Under the pieces are notes generated by a model. The model ran no database searches. It was not told where the DNA came from and saw nothing but the letters and a program-made list of their open reading frames with translations. A stretch of DNA of 64,000 nt from Subtercola endophyticus. Its GTDB lineage: Bacteria > Actinomycetota > Actinomycetes > Actinomycetales > Microbacteriaceae. The position numbers and the translations under genes were made by a program. The stretch lies in NCBI RefSeq assembly GCF_021044565.1, contig NZ_CP087997.1, positions 2,976,001 through 3,040,000 on the forward strand, written 5' to 3'. Each line of letters starts with the position of its first letter. Position 1 is the stretch's first letter. Shown piece after piece: positions 1 to 8,000 of the stretch.

Positions 1-1
1 A

Positions 2-1624
2 ATTGTCGCCGTGAATCCGCTGCCCGAGGCCGGGCTCTTTCGTTACAAGAACCCGCAGACCGCGCGGGGGCTCATCGGGCACGGCACCGCACTCGCCGAC
101 CAGTACCTGCAGATCCGGTCGGGCGGCGACATGGCGCTGCTGCAGGCCGTGGCCAAGCGTGTGCTCGACGCCGAAGCCGCCGCCCCCGGTACCGTGCTCG
201 ACCACGCGTTCCTCTCTTCGTACACTCTGGGACTCGAAGAGCTGAAAGCCCACCTCGCGAACCTCGACGAAGCCGATGTGCTGACCGCGACCGGCCTGTC
301 GTCAGCGGAGATCGACGAGCTCGCCGACCGCTACATTCGTGCCGATCGCACCATCATCACCTGGGCGATGGGGCTCACCCAGCAGAAGAAGGCCGTCGAG
401 ACCCTGCGCGACCTGATCAACCTGCTGCTGCTGAAGGGCAACATCGGCAGGCCGGGGGCCGGGGCATCCCCCATCCGCGGCCACAGCAACGTTCAGGGCG
501 ACCGCACCATGGGCGTCTGGGAACAGATGAGCGACAGCTTTCTCGACAAACTCGGCGCCGAGTTCGAGTTCGAACCGCCGCGTAAACACGGCACGGATGC
601 CCTGCAGACCATCGAGGCGATGCAGCGCGGTGACATCTCGATCTTCTTCGCGATGGGCGGCAACTTCGTCGGCGCCATCTCCGACACCGCGGCGGCGGAG
701 GCCGCGATGCGGGGGACCTCGCTCACCGTGCAGGTCTCGACGAAGCTGAACCGGTCGCACGTGGTGACCGGATCCGAGGCGTTGATACTGCCGACGCTCG
801 GGCGCACGGAGGTCGACGTGCAGGCCACGGGGGCGCAATTCGTTTCGGTGGAAGACAGCGTGTGTGCGGTGCACGGGTCACACGGGCGTATTCCTCCGGT
901 TGCGCCGGGCATCCTGTCGGAGATCGCGATCGTGTCGCGGCTGGCGCGGGCGACGCTCGGCGCTGGCGCTGGCGCGGCGGCGGGTGCGACAGCGGGTGCG
1001 GCCGGGGGCGGCGCCGGCGCGGCGGATGCTCGCGGGAGCCGCATCGATTGGAAGGGCTTCGAAGACGACTACGACATCATTCGCGAGCACATCTCGCACG
1101 TCGTTCCCGGATTCGAGAACTTCAACGCCGACGTGCGGCGCAAAGGCGGGTTCATTCTGCCGAACGGCCCGCGCGATTCGCGCACATTCAATACAGCGAC
1201 CGGCAAGGCGATGATCACCGTCAATCACCTGGAGCCGATCGTTCGGCCTGAGGGGCGCCTCATTCTGCAGACCATGCGCGCGCACGACCAGTTCAACACC
1301 ACCATCTACAGCCTCAACGACCGGTATCGCGGCATCAAGGCCGGGCGCGATGTGGTGTTCGTGAACCCTCTCGACATTGCCGAGCTGGGCCTCGCCGACG
1401 GGCAGCGCGTCGACATCTACAGCGAGTGGCCGGGCGAGGCGGATCGGGTGCTGCCGAACATCCGTGTCGTGTCGTACCCCACCGCGAAGGGGTGTGCCGC
1501 CGCGTACTATCCGGAGGCGAACGTGCTCATTCCGCTCGCGAGTGCCGCGGATCGCAGCAACACCCCCGTCTCGAAGGCCATTCTCGTTCGCCTCGAGCCG
1601 GTGGGGGCTCTCGTCGCGGGCTGA
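2..1624 (+). CDS. FdhF/YdeP-family molybdopterin oxidoreductase, 3' part
   Basis: C-terminal part of a formate-dehydrogenase-like (YdeP/FdhF) molybdopterin oxidoreductase. The frame is open through the window edge, and the residues before the first GTG (position 11) continue the family motif 'VAVNPLPEAG', so the true start lies outside. Family landmarks are 'NIGRPGAGASPIRGHSNVQGDRTMG', split here as GRPGAGASP then RGHSNVQGDR, and a C-terminal molydop-binding domain with 'DQFNTTIYSLNDRYRG'. An Ala/Gly-only linker of about 25 residues (nt 960-1035) separates the molybdopterin domain from the C-terminal domain and is unusual for the family. Substrate cannot be told from the sequence. Confidence 0.88.
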   Translation: MVAVNPLPEAGLFRYKNPQTARGLIGHGTALADQYLQIRSGGDMALLQAVAKRVLDAEAAAPGTVLDHAFLSSYTLGLEELKAHLANLDEADVLTATGLSSAEIDELADRYIRADRTIITWAMGLTQQKKAVETLRDLINLLLLKGNIGRPGAGASPIRGHSNVQGDRTMGVWEQMSDSFLDKLGAEFEFEPPRKHGTDALQTIEAMQRGDISIFFAMGGNFVGAISDTAAAEAAMRGTSLTVQVSTKLNRSHVVTGSEALILPTLGRTEVDVQATGAQFVSVEDSVCAVHGSHGRIPPVAPGILSEIAIVSRLARATLGAGAGAAAGATAGAAGGGAGAADARGSRIDWKGFEDDYDIIREHISHVVPGFENFNADVRRKGGFILPNGPRDSRTFNTATGKAMITVNHLEPIVRPEGRLILQTMRAHDQFNTTIYSLNDRYRGIKAGRDVVFVNPLDIAELGLADGQRVDIYSEWPGEADRVLPNIRVVSYPTAKGCAAAYYPEANVLIPLASAADRSNTPVSKAILVRLEPVGALVAG

Positions 1625-1665
1625 GCCTGCCTACGCCTCCCCTCGCTCGCGCACTCGCGGTTTCT

Positions 1666-1722
1666 GGCGCTTGCGCGGTACTTCGGCGCTTGCGCGGTAC
1701 TTCGGCGCTTGCGCGGTAGTTC
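1666..1722. repeat. 19-bp tandem repeat, three copies
   Basis: Units begin at 1666, 1685 and 1704 and share GGCGCTTGCGCGGTACTTC; the last copy has one change (GTAGTTC). The array lies in the gap between the oxidoreductase and the MFS gene. A further GGCGCTTGCGCC half-copy follows at 1729-1740. No coding potential is evident in this 197-bp gap. Confidence 0.9.
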
Positions 1723-1821
1723 GAAAGGGGCGCTTGCGCCAAACGTGCGCGCATACTAACCCCGGGAGGGAGGAGCGCGTGACGCGGTCGTAATGTCGGC
1801 CGTGGCTGGCAGAATTGGCGC

Positions 1822-3381
1822 ATGCCGACCGACGAGTCACCCGCGCCTCCTTCCGCAGCGCCCGGCTCGACCACACCTCCCGCCGCCACAGCAGCCGCCG
1901 CGCCCGCCGCAACCGCCATCCCGGCTCCTGCAGCCGTCCCCACCTCCGCCACCGCCGGCATGCCGGCACCCGCTGCACCGGCCACCGACCCGTTTCGGCA
2001 CCGCTGGCTGATTCTCGCGGTGATGCTCACCGCCGAGATCATCGACCTCATCGACTCGACCGTCGTCAACGTCGCCGGGCCGTCGCTCGAGAAGAGCCTC
2101 GGCTCCACCGCGACCGGGCTGCAGTGGGTGATCGGCGGGTACGCCCTCACTCTCGGTGCGGGCCTCATTCTGGGCGGCAGGCTCGGCGACAGGTTCGGCC
2201 GGCGACGGATGTTCGTGGTGGGCCTCAGCGCGTTCATCCTGACCTCGCTGCTGTGCTCCCTCGCCCCCACCATCGAGTTGCTCATCGCGTTTCGACTCGC
2301 GCAGGGCTTTGCGGCGGCCATCCTTCTGCCGCAAGGACTCGGGCTGCTGCGCGCGGCCTTCCCTCCCTCCGAAATCGGCAAGGCGTTCGCGGTCTTCGGG
2401 CCCGTGTTCGGGCTGGCCGGCATCTTCGGCCCGATCATCGGCGGGGCGCTCATTCAGGCCGACATCGGGGGCAGCGGCTGGCGCGCCGTGTTTCTCGTGA
2501 ACATTCCGATCGGCGTGGCCGCTCTGATCATCGCGCTGATCGTGCTGCCGAAGACACCCGGCGACAAGGCGATCGCGATCGACCTTGTCGGTGCGCTCAT
2601 CGTCATCGTCTCGTCGGCCTTGCTCGTGCTGCCGCTCGTGCAGGGCCAGGCCGCGGGCTGGCCCGCGTGGACGTGGATCAGCATGGTGGCGGCCCTCGCC
2701 GGCTTCTACCTGTTCACCGTTCAGCAGCGCTGGAGCGCCAAGCGAGGCGGAACCCCACTTGTCACGCCCGGCATCTTTCGCAAGCGGTCGTACGTTGTCG
2801 GTCTCGCCGGCATCGCGTTGTTCTTCGCGAGCAGTGTCGGTGCTCAGCTCGTCTTCACCCTCTTTCTGCAACTCGGCGAAGGCTTCGGCGCAGGTCAGGC
2901 CGGCCTCAGCGGCATACCTCTCGCCATCGGCAGCCTCATCGGCGGCGCACTGAGCGGCGCAGTTCTCGCCGACAAACTGGGGCGTTCTGTGCTGCAGATC
3001 GGTGCGGTCATCCAGTTAGTCGGCGCCGGCTGGCTCATTTTCGCTCTCGCGAACCTCGCCAGCTTCACGCTCTGGCAGCTCGTTCCGGGTCTCGTGCTCA
3101 CCGGGCTCGGCAGCGGTCTGGTGATCGCGGCACTCTTCAACATCGTCTTGGGCTCGGTCGACGACTCGGAGGTCGGTTCGGCCTCGGGTGTGCTCACCGC
3201 TGTGCAGTCGATCGCCTCGGCCGCTGGAGTCGCCGTTCTCGGCTCGATCTTCTTCGCCGCCCTGAACCTCGGCCAGCCCGGCGCCGGCTACCAGAACGCC
3301 CTCATCGCCCAAGTCGTGCTGCTCGTCGTCTTTCTCGTGCTCACCCCGCTCTTTCCCCGTCGCGCCCGAGCCGACAGTTAA
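1822..3381 (+). CDS. MFS transporter, DHA2 (EmrB/QacA-like) family
   Basis: 519-residue drug:proton antiporter-type permease. Residues 1-55 are a low-complexity Ala/Pro/Thr cytoplasmic tail, followed by about 14 hydrophobic segments. MFS motif A is clear (GGRLGDRFGRRRM, about residues 113-125), and 'GPIIGGALI' matches motif C of 14-TM exporters. The ATG at 1822 has no strong ribosome-binding site, so a leaderless start or a downstream start near residue 47 is possible. It stands alone, with no adjacent regulator, and substrate is unknown. Confidence 0.88.
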   Translation: MPTDESPAPPSAAPGSTTPPAATAAAAPAATAIPAPAAVPTSATAGMPAPAAPATDPFRHRWLILAVMLTAEIIDLIDSTVVNVAGPSLEKSLGSTATGLQWVIGGYALTLGAGLILGGRLGDRFGRRRMFVVGLSAFILTSLLCSLAPTIELLIAFRLAQGFAAAILLPQGLGLLRAAFPPSEIGKAFAVFGPVFGLAGIFGPIIGGALIQADIGGSGWRAVFLVNIPIGVAALIIALIVLPKTPGDKAIAIDLVGALIVIVSSALLVLPLVQGQAAGWPAWTWISMVAALAGFYLFTVQQRWSAKRGGTPLVTPGIFRKRSYVVGLAGIALFFASSVGAQLVFTLFLQLGEGFGAGQAGLSGIPLAIGSLIGGALSGAVLADKLGRSVLQIGAVIQLVGAGWLIFALANLASFTLWQLVPGLVLTGLGSGLVIAALFNIVLGSVDDSEVGSASGVLTAVQSIASAAGVAVLGSIFFAALNLGQPGAGYQNALIAQVVLLVVFLVLTPLFPRRARADS

Positions 3382-3415
3382 CTCAGCCGCGCGAGGCGCT
3401 CTGAAACGGCCTCAG

Positions 3416-4672
3416 TCACGGCCCCAGCGTCGAAAGCGGAATGACGTGCACCCCGTCTGGGCGACGATAGGCATACCGAGTGGTGGTGATGACCCCGAGG
3501 AGTTCGGGGACTCCCGACTTCGAGGTGTCGACCTTGTCACGAAACTTCGTCAACGACGCAGCCGCCTCGTCGATACGGGCTTCGCCGAGTTTCACTTCGA
3601 ACGCCGCCCAACGACCATCACCAAGGGTCACGATTGCATCGACCTCCACGCCGGCTGAGTCGCGGTAGTGCGCGACCGATCCGTCTAGCGACTGTGCGTA
3701 CACCCGCAGATCGCGAACGACGAGAGATTCGAAAAGAAGTCCCAATGTATTCGGATCGGCGAGCAATGTGGAGCTCGACCCGCGCAGCGACGCCACGGCC
3801 AGCGATGGATCGACGAAGTGACGTTTCGGCGCCTTCCTGATTGCGTCACGCGAACGGAGGTGCGGAGCCCAACTTGGCTGGTTCTCGACGAGCAAGAGCC
3901 TCTCGAGAGTGGAAACGTACTCTGCGAATGTTGCTGCTTTCATCGGCTCAGCACCCCCGACATCGAGAGCGAGTTTCGCATCGGACACCTCTGCCGCCGA
4001 ATTTCGCGCGAGACTTCGCAGCACGGCGCGAACTCGCTCGGGGCTTCTGCGAATGGATTCCGCACGCGGAAAATCAGCGCGAGCAACGTCGTCGAGGTAC
4101 GACCGCAGCGCGCGACTGGCGTCATCAGGCGACCGCGAAACAAGTCGTGGCCACCCACCGATCACCAGACGATCGACGGTATCGGCGACGGTTAGTTCGC
4201 CAGACGAGCTCGCAACAGTCTCGCCGGCCAGCAGGGCAGCGAGAGACACCGAACCGTCAGAGTGCCCTGACTCGTAAAGACTCATCGGCCGCATTCGAAT
4301 GCGAAGAATGCGACCTGCGCCACTGTGTCTCGTCACGTCGTCGGCGGGAACCGACGAACCAGCGAGAATGAATTGCCCCACGGCCTGCCGATCATCGATC
4401 TCTCGACGCACGGCGTTCCACAACCGCGGTTCGAGTTGCCATTCGTCGATCATTCGCGGCGAAGGCCCGTTCAAGATGAGGAACGGATCAACACCGGCAA
4501 GCTTCAGAGCTTGAGCGTCTGTATCCAGCTGTACGGAACTGTTGCTGTGCTCGAGGCCAGTTGCCGTCTTGCCGCTGGCACGGGGCCCCTCGATGAGCAC
4601 GCCTCCCAAGATCGAAAGCGCGGATTTGACTTCAGCATCGATCACCCGGGGGCAGTACGTTCCACCTTGCAT
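3416..4672 (-). CDS. AAA ATPase with DUF4143 (nuclease-like) C-terminus
   Basis: 418-residue P-loop ATPase of the AAA_14/DUF4143 family. Walker A is GPRASGKT (residues 29-36) and Walker B is in 'RMIDEW'. The C-terminal DUF4143 region has 'FESLVVRDLRVYAQ' and a PD-(D/E)XK-like 'VEVDAIV...WAAFEVKLG' core. I chose the ATG at 4672 because the longer frame (to 4720) would begin inside a tandem repeat. Genes of this family are often mobile or scattered in actinobacteria and their cellular role is not established. Confidence 0.85.
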   Translation of the reverse strand: MQGGTYCPRVIDAEVKSALSILGGVLIEGPRASGKTATGLEHSNSSVQLDTDAQALKLAGVDPFLILNGPSPRMIDEWQLEPRLWNAVRREIDDRQAVGQFILAGSSVPADDVTRHSGAGRILRIRMRPMSLYESGHSDGSVSLAALLAGETVASSSGELTVADTVDRLVIGGWPRLVSRSPDDASRALRSYLDDVARADFPRAESIRRSPERVRAVLRSLARNSAAEVSDAKLALDVGGAEPMKAATFAEYVSTLERLLLVENQPSWAPHLRSRDAIRKAPKRHFVDPSLAVASLRGSSSTLLADPNTLGLLFESLVVRDLRVYAQSLDGSVAHYRDSAGVEVDAIVTLGDGRWAAFEVKLGEARIDEAAASLTKFRDKVDTSKSGVPELLGVITTTRYAYRRPDGVHVIPLSTLGP

Positions 4673-4690
4673 GGCTGAAGCATACCGCGA

Positions 4691-4774
4691 GGGGCACGTT
4701 TGTGGAGATTTTAGGGGCACGTTTAGGGAGGAATTAGGGGCACGTTTGTGGAGGATTTAGGGGCACGTTTAGGG
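4691..4774. repeat. 23-bp tandem repeat, about 3.6 copies of two alternating forms
   Basis: Units begin at 4691, 4714, 4737 and 4760, all starting GGGGCACGTTT. Copies 1 and 3 continue GTGGAGATTTTA or GTGGAGGATTTA; copies 2 and 4 continue AGGGAGGAATTA or AGGG. The array fills the space between the ATPase start and the 3' end of bioQ, overlapping the last bioQ codons. Confidence 0.92.
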
Positions 4775-5431
4775 AATGGCCGTGAGAGCCGACTCGGCGG
4801 CGAGGGCACCCAGGCCGGCGATGAAGAGTTGAACGCCGAAGCTGAACTCGGCCGCCCCTTCGGCCGCCGTGAGCTCGGCGTCGTCGAGGGTGCCGGTTGC
4901 GTTGCCGGTGCCACCGTTGCCCGCCGCGACCCCGATGCTGTCGTACTGCAGGCGTTGCTGCTCGTGCGAGACGTGCCCGAGAATGAAGTGCAGCAGGGCA
5001 GTGGATGCCCGGCGAGCCGTTTCGTCATCGAATCCGCCGAGGCGTACGGCGCTCGTCAGCCGCGAGAGCGGAACCGATTCGCCAAGCCCGAGGGCGAGCG
5101 TGCTCGATACCACTTCGGCGCCATCGCGGTACGCCAGCAGCGCATCACGGAGGCTTGCCGCCTCGGCGGAGGTCACCGACATCCATTCGGCCGACGGCGA
5201 GACATCGGTTCGGCCGCGCGAGGCGATGCGGTCGGCCAGCTCGGCGAGCAGGGTCTGCTTGTTCGGAAAGTGCCAGTACAGAGCACTCGGCTGAACGTCG
5301 AGTTCGGCCGCCAGCCGGCGCATGGTGAGGTCGGGTAGTCCGTACTCGTCGAGAATACGCAGGGCCGCTTTCGCGACATCGTCGCGGGAGTGCCGCCCGT
5401 TTTTCGCCGGCGAACCGTGCACTGTGGTCAT
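4769..5431 (-). CDS. bioQ: TetR-family repressor, probable BioQ
   Basis: 220-residue TetR regulator with an N-terminal HTH ('LTMRRLAAELDVQPSALYWHF') and a TetR_C-like ligand domain. It is divergent from bioYMN. Two palindromes, TGAACACCGTTCA and TGAACACTGTTCA, lie between the two genes; these fit the TGAAC-N3-GTTC-type operator known for corynebacterial BioQ, a biotin-gene repressor. The ATG at 5431 is preceded by GTAGGAATC. A GTG at 5452 is in frame but would put the start inside the operator. The BioQ assignment is inference from operator and neighbours; plain TetR membership is certain. Confidence 0.78.
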   Translation of the reverse strand: MTTVHGSPAKNGRHSRDDVAKAALRILDEYGLPDLTMRRLAAELDVQPSALYWHFPNKQTLLAELADRIASRGRTDVSPSAEWMSVTSAEAASLRDALLAYRDGAEVVSSTLALGLGESVPLSRLTSAVRLGGFDDETARRASTALLHFILGHVSHEQQRLQYDSIGVAAGNGGTGNATGTLDDAELTAAEGAAEFSFGVQLFIAGLGALAAESALTAIP

Positions 5432-5445
5432 GATTCCTACTATAG

Positions 5446-5473
5446 TGAACACCGTTCAGGTGAACACTGTTCA
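5446..5473. promoter_or_regulatory. Tandem BioQ-like operators in the bioQ/bioY divergent region
   Basis: TGAACACCGTTCA (5446-5458) and the perfect palindrome TGAACACTGTTCA (5461-5473) are spaced 15 bp centre to centre. A further half-site GTGTTCA lies at 5480-5486. TATAGT at 5441-5446 could be a -10 element. The placement would allow one repressor to shut both directions. Confidence 0.8.
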
Positions 5474-5516
5474 GGATGAGTGTTCACGCGGTCAGACGAC
5501 GAAGTTGAGACAGACA

Positions 5517-6128
5517 ATGAGTGAGCAGGCCACCACACCACGACCGACTCGCACGGCGAGCGCCAGCCGGTGGCGCATCGACGCCACCGACATCGCCCGC
5601 ATCGCGGTGTTCGCCGCCATCATGGCCGTTCTGGGTCTTCCGGCCGGCATCGCCGTCGGGTCGGTACCGATCACGGCGCAGACCCTGGGTGTCATGCTCG
5701 CCGGCGCCATACTCGGCGCGTGGCGCGGGGCGCTCTCGATGATCGTCTTTCTCGTGCTCGTCGCGCTCGGCCTCCCGCTTCTCGCCGGCGGACACGGCGG
5801 CATCGGCGTGTTCTTCGGTCCGTCTGCCGGGTACCTCTTCGGCTGGATCATCGGCGCCTTCGTCGTCGGCGCCATCGTTCAACTCGGCGGCCGAAAGCTC
5901 ACCTGGTGGCGCACGAGCATCGGCGTGCTCGTCGGCGGCATCGCCGTGGTCTACGCCATCGGAATCCCCGTGCAGGCCGCGATAACCCACCAGCCGCTCG
6001 GGTTGACCGTGGTGCAGAGCCTCATCTTCATTCCGGGCGACCTCATCAAGGCGGTCATCGCCGTCGTCATCACGATGACGCTGGTGCGGGCCTACCCGCG
6101 GGCGTTCCGCTCTCGCACACGGGCGTGA
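5517..6128 (+). CDS. bioY: BioY, biotin ECF transporter substrate-binding subunit
   Basis: 203-residue membrane S-component for biotin. Six hydrophobic segments are visible, and the BioY hallmarks 'VPITAQTLGVMLAGAILG' and 'GHGGIGVFFGPSAGYLFGW' are present. The ATG at 5517 matches the start of homology; the frame is open further upstream only because no stop intervenes. It is followed 13 bp later by bioM and then bioN, giving a complete BioYMN importer, probably repressed by the divergent bioQ. Confidence 0.93.
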   Translation: MSEQATTPRPTRTASASRWRIDATDIARIAVFAAIMAVLGLPAGIAVGSVPITAQTLGVMLAGAILGAWRGALSMIVFLVLVALGLPLLAGGHGGIGVFFGPSAGYLFGWIIGAFVVGAIVQLGGRKLTWWRTSIGVLVGGIAVVYAIGIPVQAAITHQPLGLTVVQSLIFIPGDLIKAVIAVVITMTLVRAYPRAFRSRTRA

Positions 6129-6141
6129 TCGGGGCAATCGG

Positions 6142-6831
6142 ATGACCGACCCGATCATCCTCGACGACGTCTCTGTTCTGCTGGGCGAGCGCCTCGCGCT
6201 CGACTCGGTTTCGCTGCACCTCGATCAGCAGCGCATCGCCGTCATCGGATCCAACGGGTCCGGCAAGTCGACCTTCGCGCGGCTGATCGGCGGCCTCGTG
6301 GCGCCGACGTCGGGCACGCTCTCGGTGCACGGCGTCGACCCGGTCACCCAGAGCAAGGCGCTGCGACGCCTCGTGGGGTTCGTCTTCAGCAACCCCGACG
6401 CCCAGATCATCATGCCGACCGTCGCCGAAGACGCCGCGTTCTCGCTGCGCGGCGAGAAGCTGCCGAAGGCCGAGAGCGCCGAGCGTGTTCGCGTCGCGCT
6501 CGAGGAGTTCGGCCTGACCGACCTCGCGGATCGGGCCGCGCACGACCTCTCGGGCGGCCAGAAGCAGCTGCTCGCTCTCTGCGGTGCGGTCATCCGGCGG
6601 CCGCAGCTCATGATCGCCGACGAGCCGACGGCCTATCTGGATGCCCGAAACAGTCGATTGATAGCCGACCACCTGCTCGCGCCCACCGACCGCCGTCTCG
6701 TACTGGTGACCCACGACCTCGCGCTCGCCGCGCGGTGCGACGTGGCAGTGCTGTTCGAAGACGGACGGCTGACTGGCGTCGGCGACCCGGCGGCGATGGC
6801 GGCGCAGTACGAAACGAGTCTGGCGTGTTAA
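6142..6831 (+). CDS. bioM: BioM, ECF transporter ATPase (CbiO-like)
   Basis: 229-residue ABC ATPase energising biotin uptake. Walker A is GSNGSGKST (residues 36-44), the signature is LSGGQ, Walker B is LMIADEP, and the switch His is in 'LVTHD'. The length fits single ECF A-subunits. The gene sits between bioY and bioN; its TAA stop is the first bases of a 35-bp triplicated repeat. Confidence 0.92.
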   Translation: MTDPIILDDVSVLLGERLALDSVSLHLDQQRIAVIGSNGSGKSTFARLIGGLVAPTSGTLSVHGVDPVTQSKALRRLVGFVFSNPDAQIIMPTVAEDAAFSLRGEKLPKAESAERVRVALEEFGLTDLADRAAHDLSGGQKQLLALCGAVIRRPQLMIADEPTAYLDARNSRLIADHLLAPTDRRLVLVTHDLALAARCDVAVLFEDGRLTGVGDPAAMAAQYETSLAC

Positions 6832-6935
6832 CCCCGGCGCCAACCCGCGAGGCTCAGCCGTGCTGACCCCGGCGCCAACCCGCGAGGCTCAGCCGTGCTG
6901 ACCCCGGCGCCAACCCGCGAGGCTCAGCCATGCTG
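6831..6935 (+). repeat. 35-bp tandem triplication carrying the bioN start codon
   Basis: Three near-identical 35-bp units begin at 6831, 6866 and 6901 (ACCCCGGCGCCAACCCGCGA then GGCTCAGCC). The first two end GTGCTG and the third ends ATGCTG, which is the bioN start. Each unit therefore carries a weak GAGG element and a start-like codon, in different frames because 35 is not a multiple of three. Confidence 0.95.
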
Positions 6936-7526
6936 ACCCTCTACCGCCCCGGAACCTCCTGGTTCTACCGCGCGCCTGCCGGCCCGAAGGCTTTCGTTCT
7001 GCTGCTCGTGGTGCTCGGCGTCTCACTGCTGCCCTCGACCTACCTCTCGGCGGCGATCGCCGGGGGCATCACCGTGGCGGCGTACGTCTCCTCGCGCGTG
7101 GGCGTGGCCGAGCTGGCCCGGCAGGTCGTGAGCGTGCGGTGGGTCATCCTCATCACCTTCGCCTTTCAGGTTCTGTTTCTGCCGATGGAGGCTGCCATCG
7201 CGAACACGACGCGGGTCGTCGCCGCCATCGTGATCGCGGCCCTGCTGGTTCTGACGACTCGCGTCGCCGCCCTGCTCGACGCGTTCGAGCGCGGGCTGCG
7301 ACCGTTCGCCCGCTTCGGTGTCGACTCGGCACGAATCGCCCTCGTGCTCGCCGTCGCCATCACCACGGTGCCCGTGCTCATGCGCCTGGCGAACGGAGTA
7401 CGTGAAGCGCAGCGGGCACGCGGCGTACGCCCAGGCCTGCGCGCATTCGTCATTCCGTTTCTCGTGGTCTCGCTCAAGCACGCGGACGAGCTCGGCGACG
7501 CCCTCACCGCTCGCGGGGTGAGCTGA
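6930..7526 (+). CDS. bioN: BioN, ECF transporter transmembrane T-component
   Basis: 198-residue CbiQ/BioN-type permease with about five hydrophobic segments. The two short Ala-Arg-Gly coupling motifs that contact the ATPase are visible: 'REAQRARGVRP' and 'DALTARGV' near the C-terminus. The ATG at 6930 lies at the end of the third 35-bp repeat. It forms the transporter with bioY and bioM. Confidence 0.92.
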   Translation: MLTLYRPGTSWFYRAPAGPKAFVLLLVVLGVSLLPSTYLSAAIAGGITVAAYVSSRVGVAELARQVVSVRWVILITFAFQVLFLPMEAAIANTTRVVAAIVIAALLVLTTRVAALLDAFERGLRPFARFGVDSARIALVLAVAITTVPVLMRLANGVREAQRARGVRPGLRAFVIPFLVVSLKHADELGDALTARGVS

Positions 7527-7527
7527 G

Positions 7528-7872
7528 ATGCGTCTACCTCCCGGGGGATCTGACAGGCGCGTACTCGGAGCCGTCGTCGACGACCAGACCCGCTGCATCC
7601 ACTATCACTCGGCGCTCGACGTGATCGCGATCAAGTTCGCCTGCTGCGGCGAGTACTACCCCTGCCATCTCTGTCACGCCGAAGCGGCAGGGCATGCCGC
7701 GCAGACCTGGCCGGTGAGCGAGCAGAGCGAATTGGCGGTGCTCTGCGGCGTCTGCCAGGGCGAACTGAGCGTCACCGAATACCTCGGCGTCGACGGATGC
7801 CCGCGCTGCGGTGCAGCGTTCAACCCCGGCTGCCGGCTGCACTCGCACCTCTACTTCGAGCCCGCCGGGTAG
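7528..7872 (+). CDS. CHY zinc-finger protein
   Basis: 114-residue protein of the zf-CHY family. Zn-binding groups are 'TRCIHYHS', 'CCGEYYPCHLCHAE', 'LCGVCQ' and 'CPRCGAAFNPGC' followed by 'HSHLYF'. The ATG follows the bioN stop by one base, so it is probably co-transcribed with the biotin transporter. Small bacterial CHY proteins are common but have no fixed function. Confidence 0.87.
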   Translation: MRLPPGGSDRRVLGAVVDDQTRCIHYHSALDVIAIKFACCGEYYPCHLCHAEAAGHAAQTWPVSEQSELAVLCGVCQGELSVTEYLGVDGCPRCGAAFNPGCRLHSHLYFEPAG

Positions 7873-8000
7873 CGCCCGAAGCGCCCAACAGAGCGCTCGC
7901 CGCCGTTGGCCGGCAGAGCGCGCTAGCATTGAAGCGAATCTAGTAGTGGGCCTCGATTTGGGCTTTTGGTTGATCATCGCCGAAACCTCCGAGGAGCCCT

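Noticed and set aside
1815..3404. 529-residue Arg/His-rich frame overlapping the MFS gene in another frame
   Set aside because: Arg-rich composition typical of an off-frame reading; the MFS frame has clear TM helices and motif A.
4691..4774. CRISPR-like array
   Set aside because: Units are contiguous with no spacers, so this is a simple tandem repeat.
5474..5516. Biotin-related riboswitch before bioY
   Set aside because: The leader is too short and contains only operator sequence; biotin genes are known to use protein repressors.
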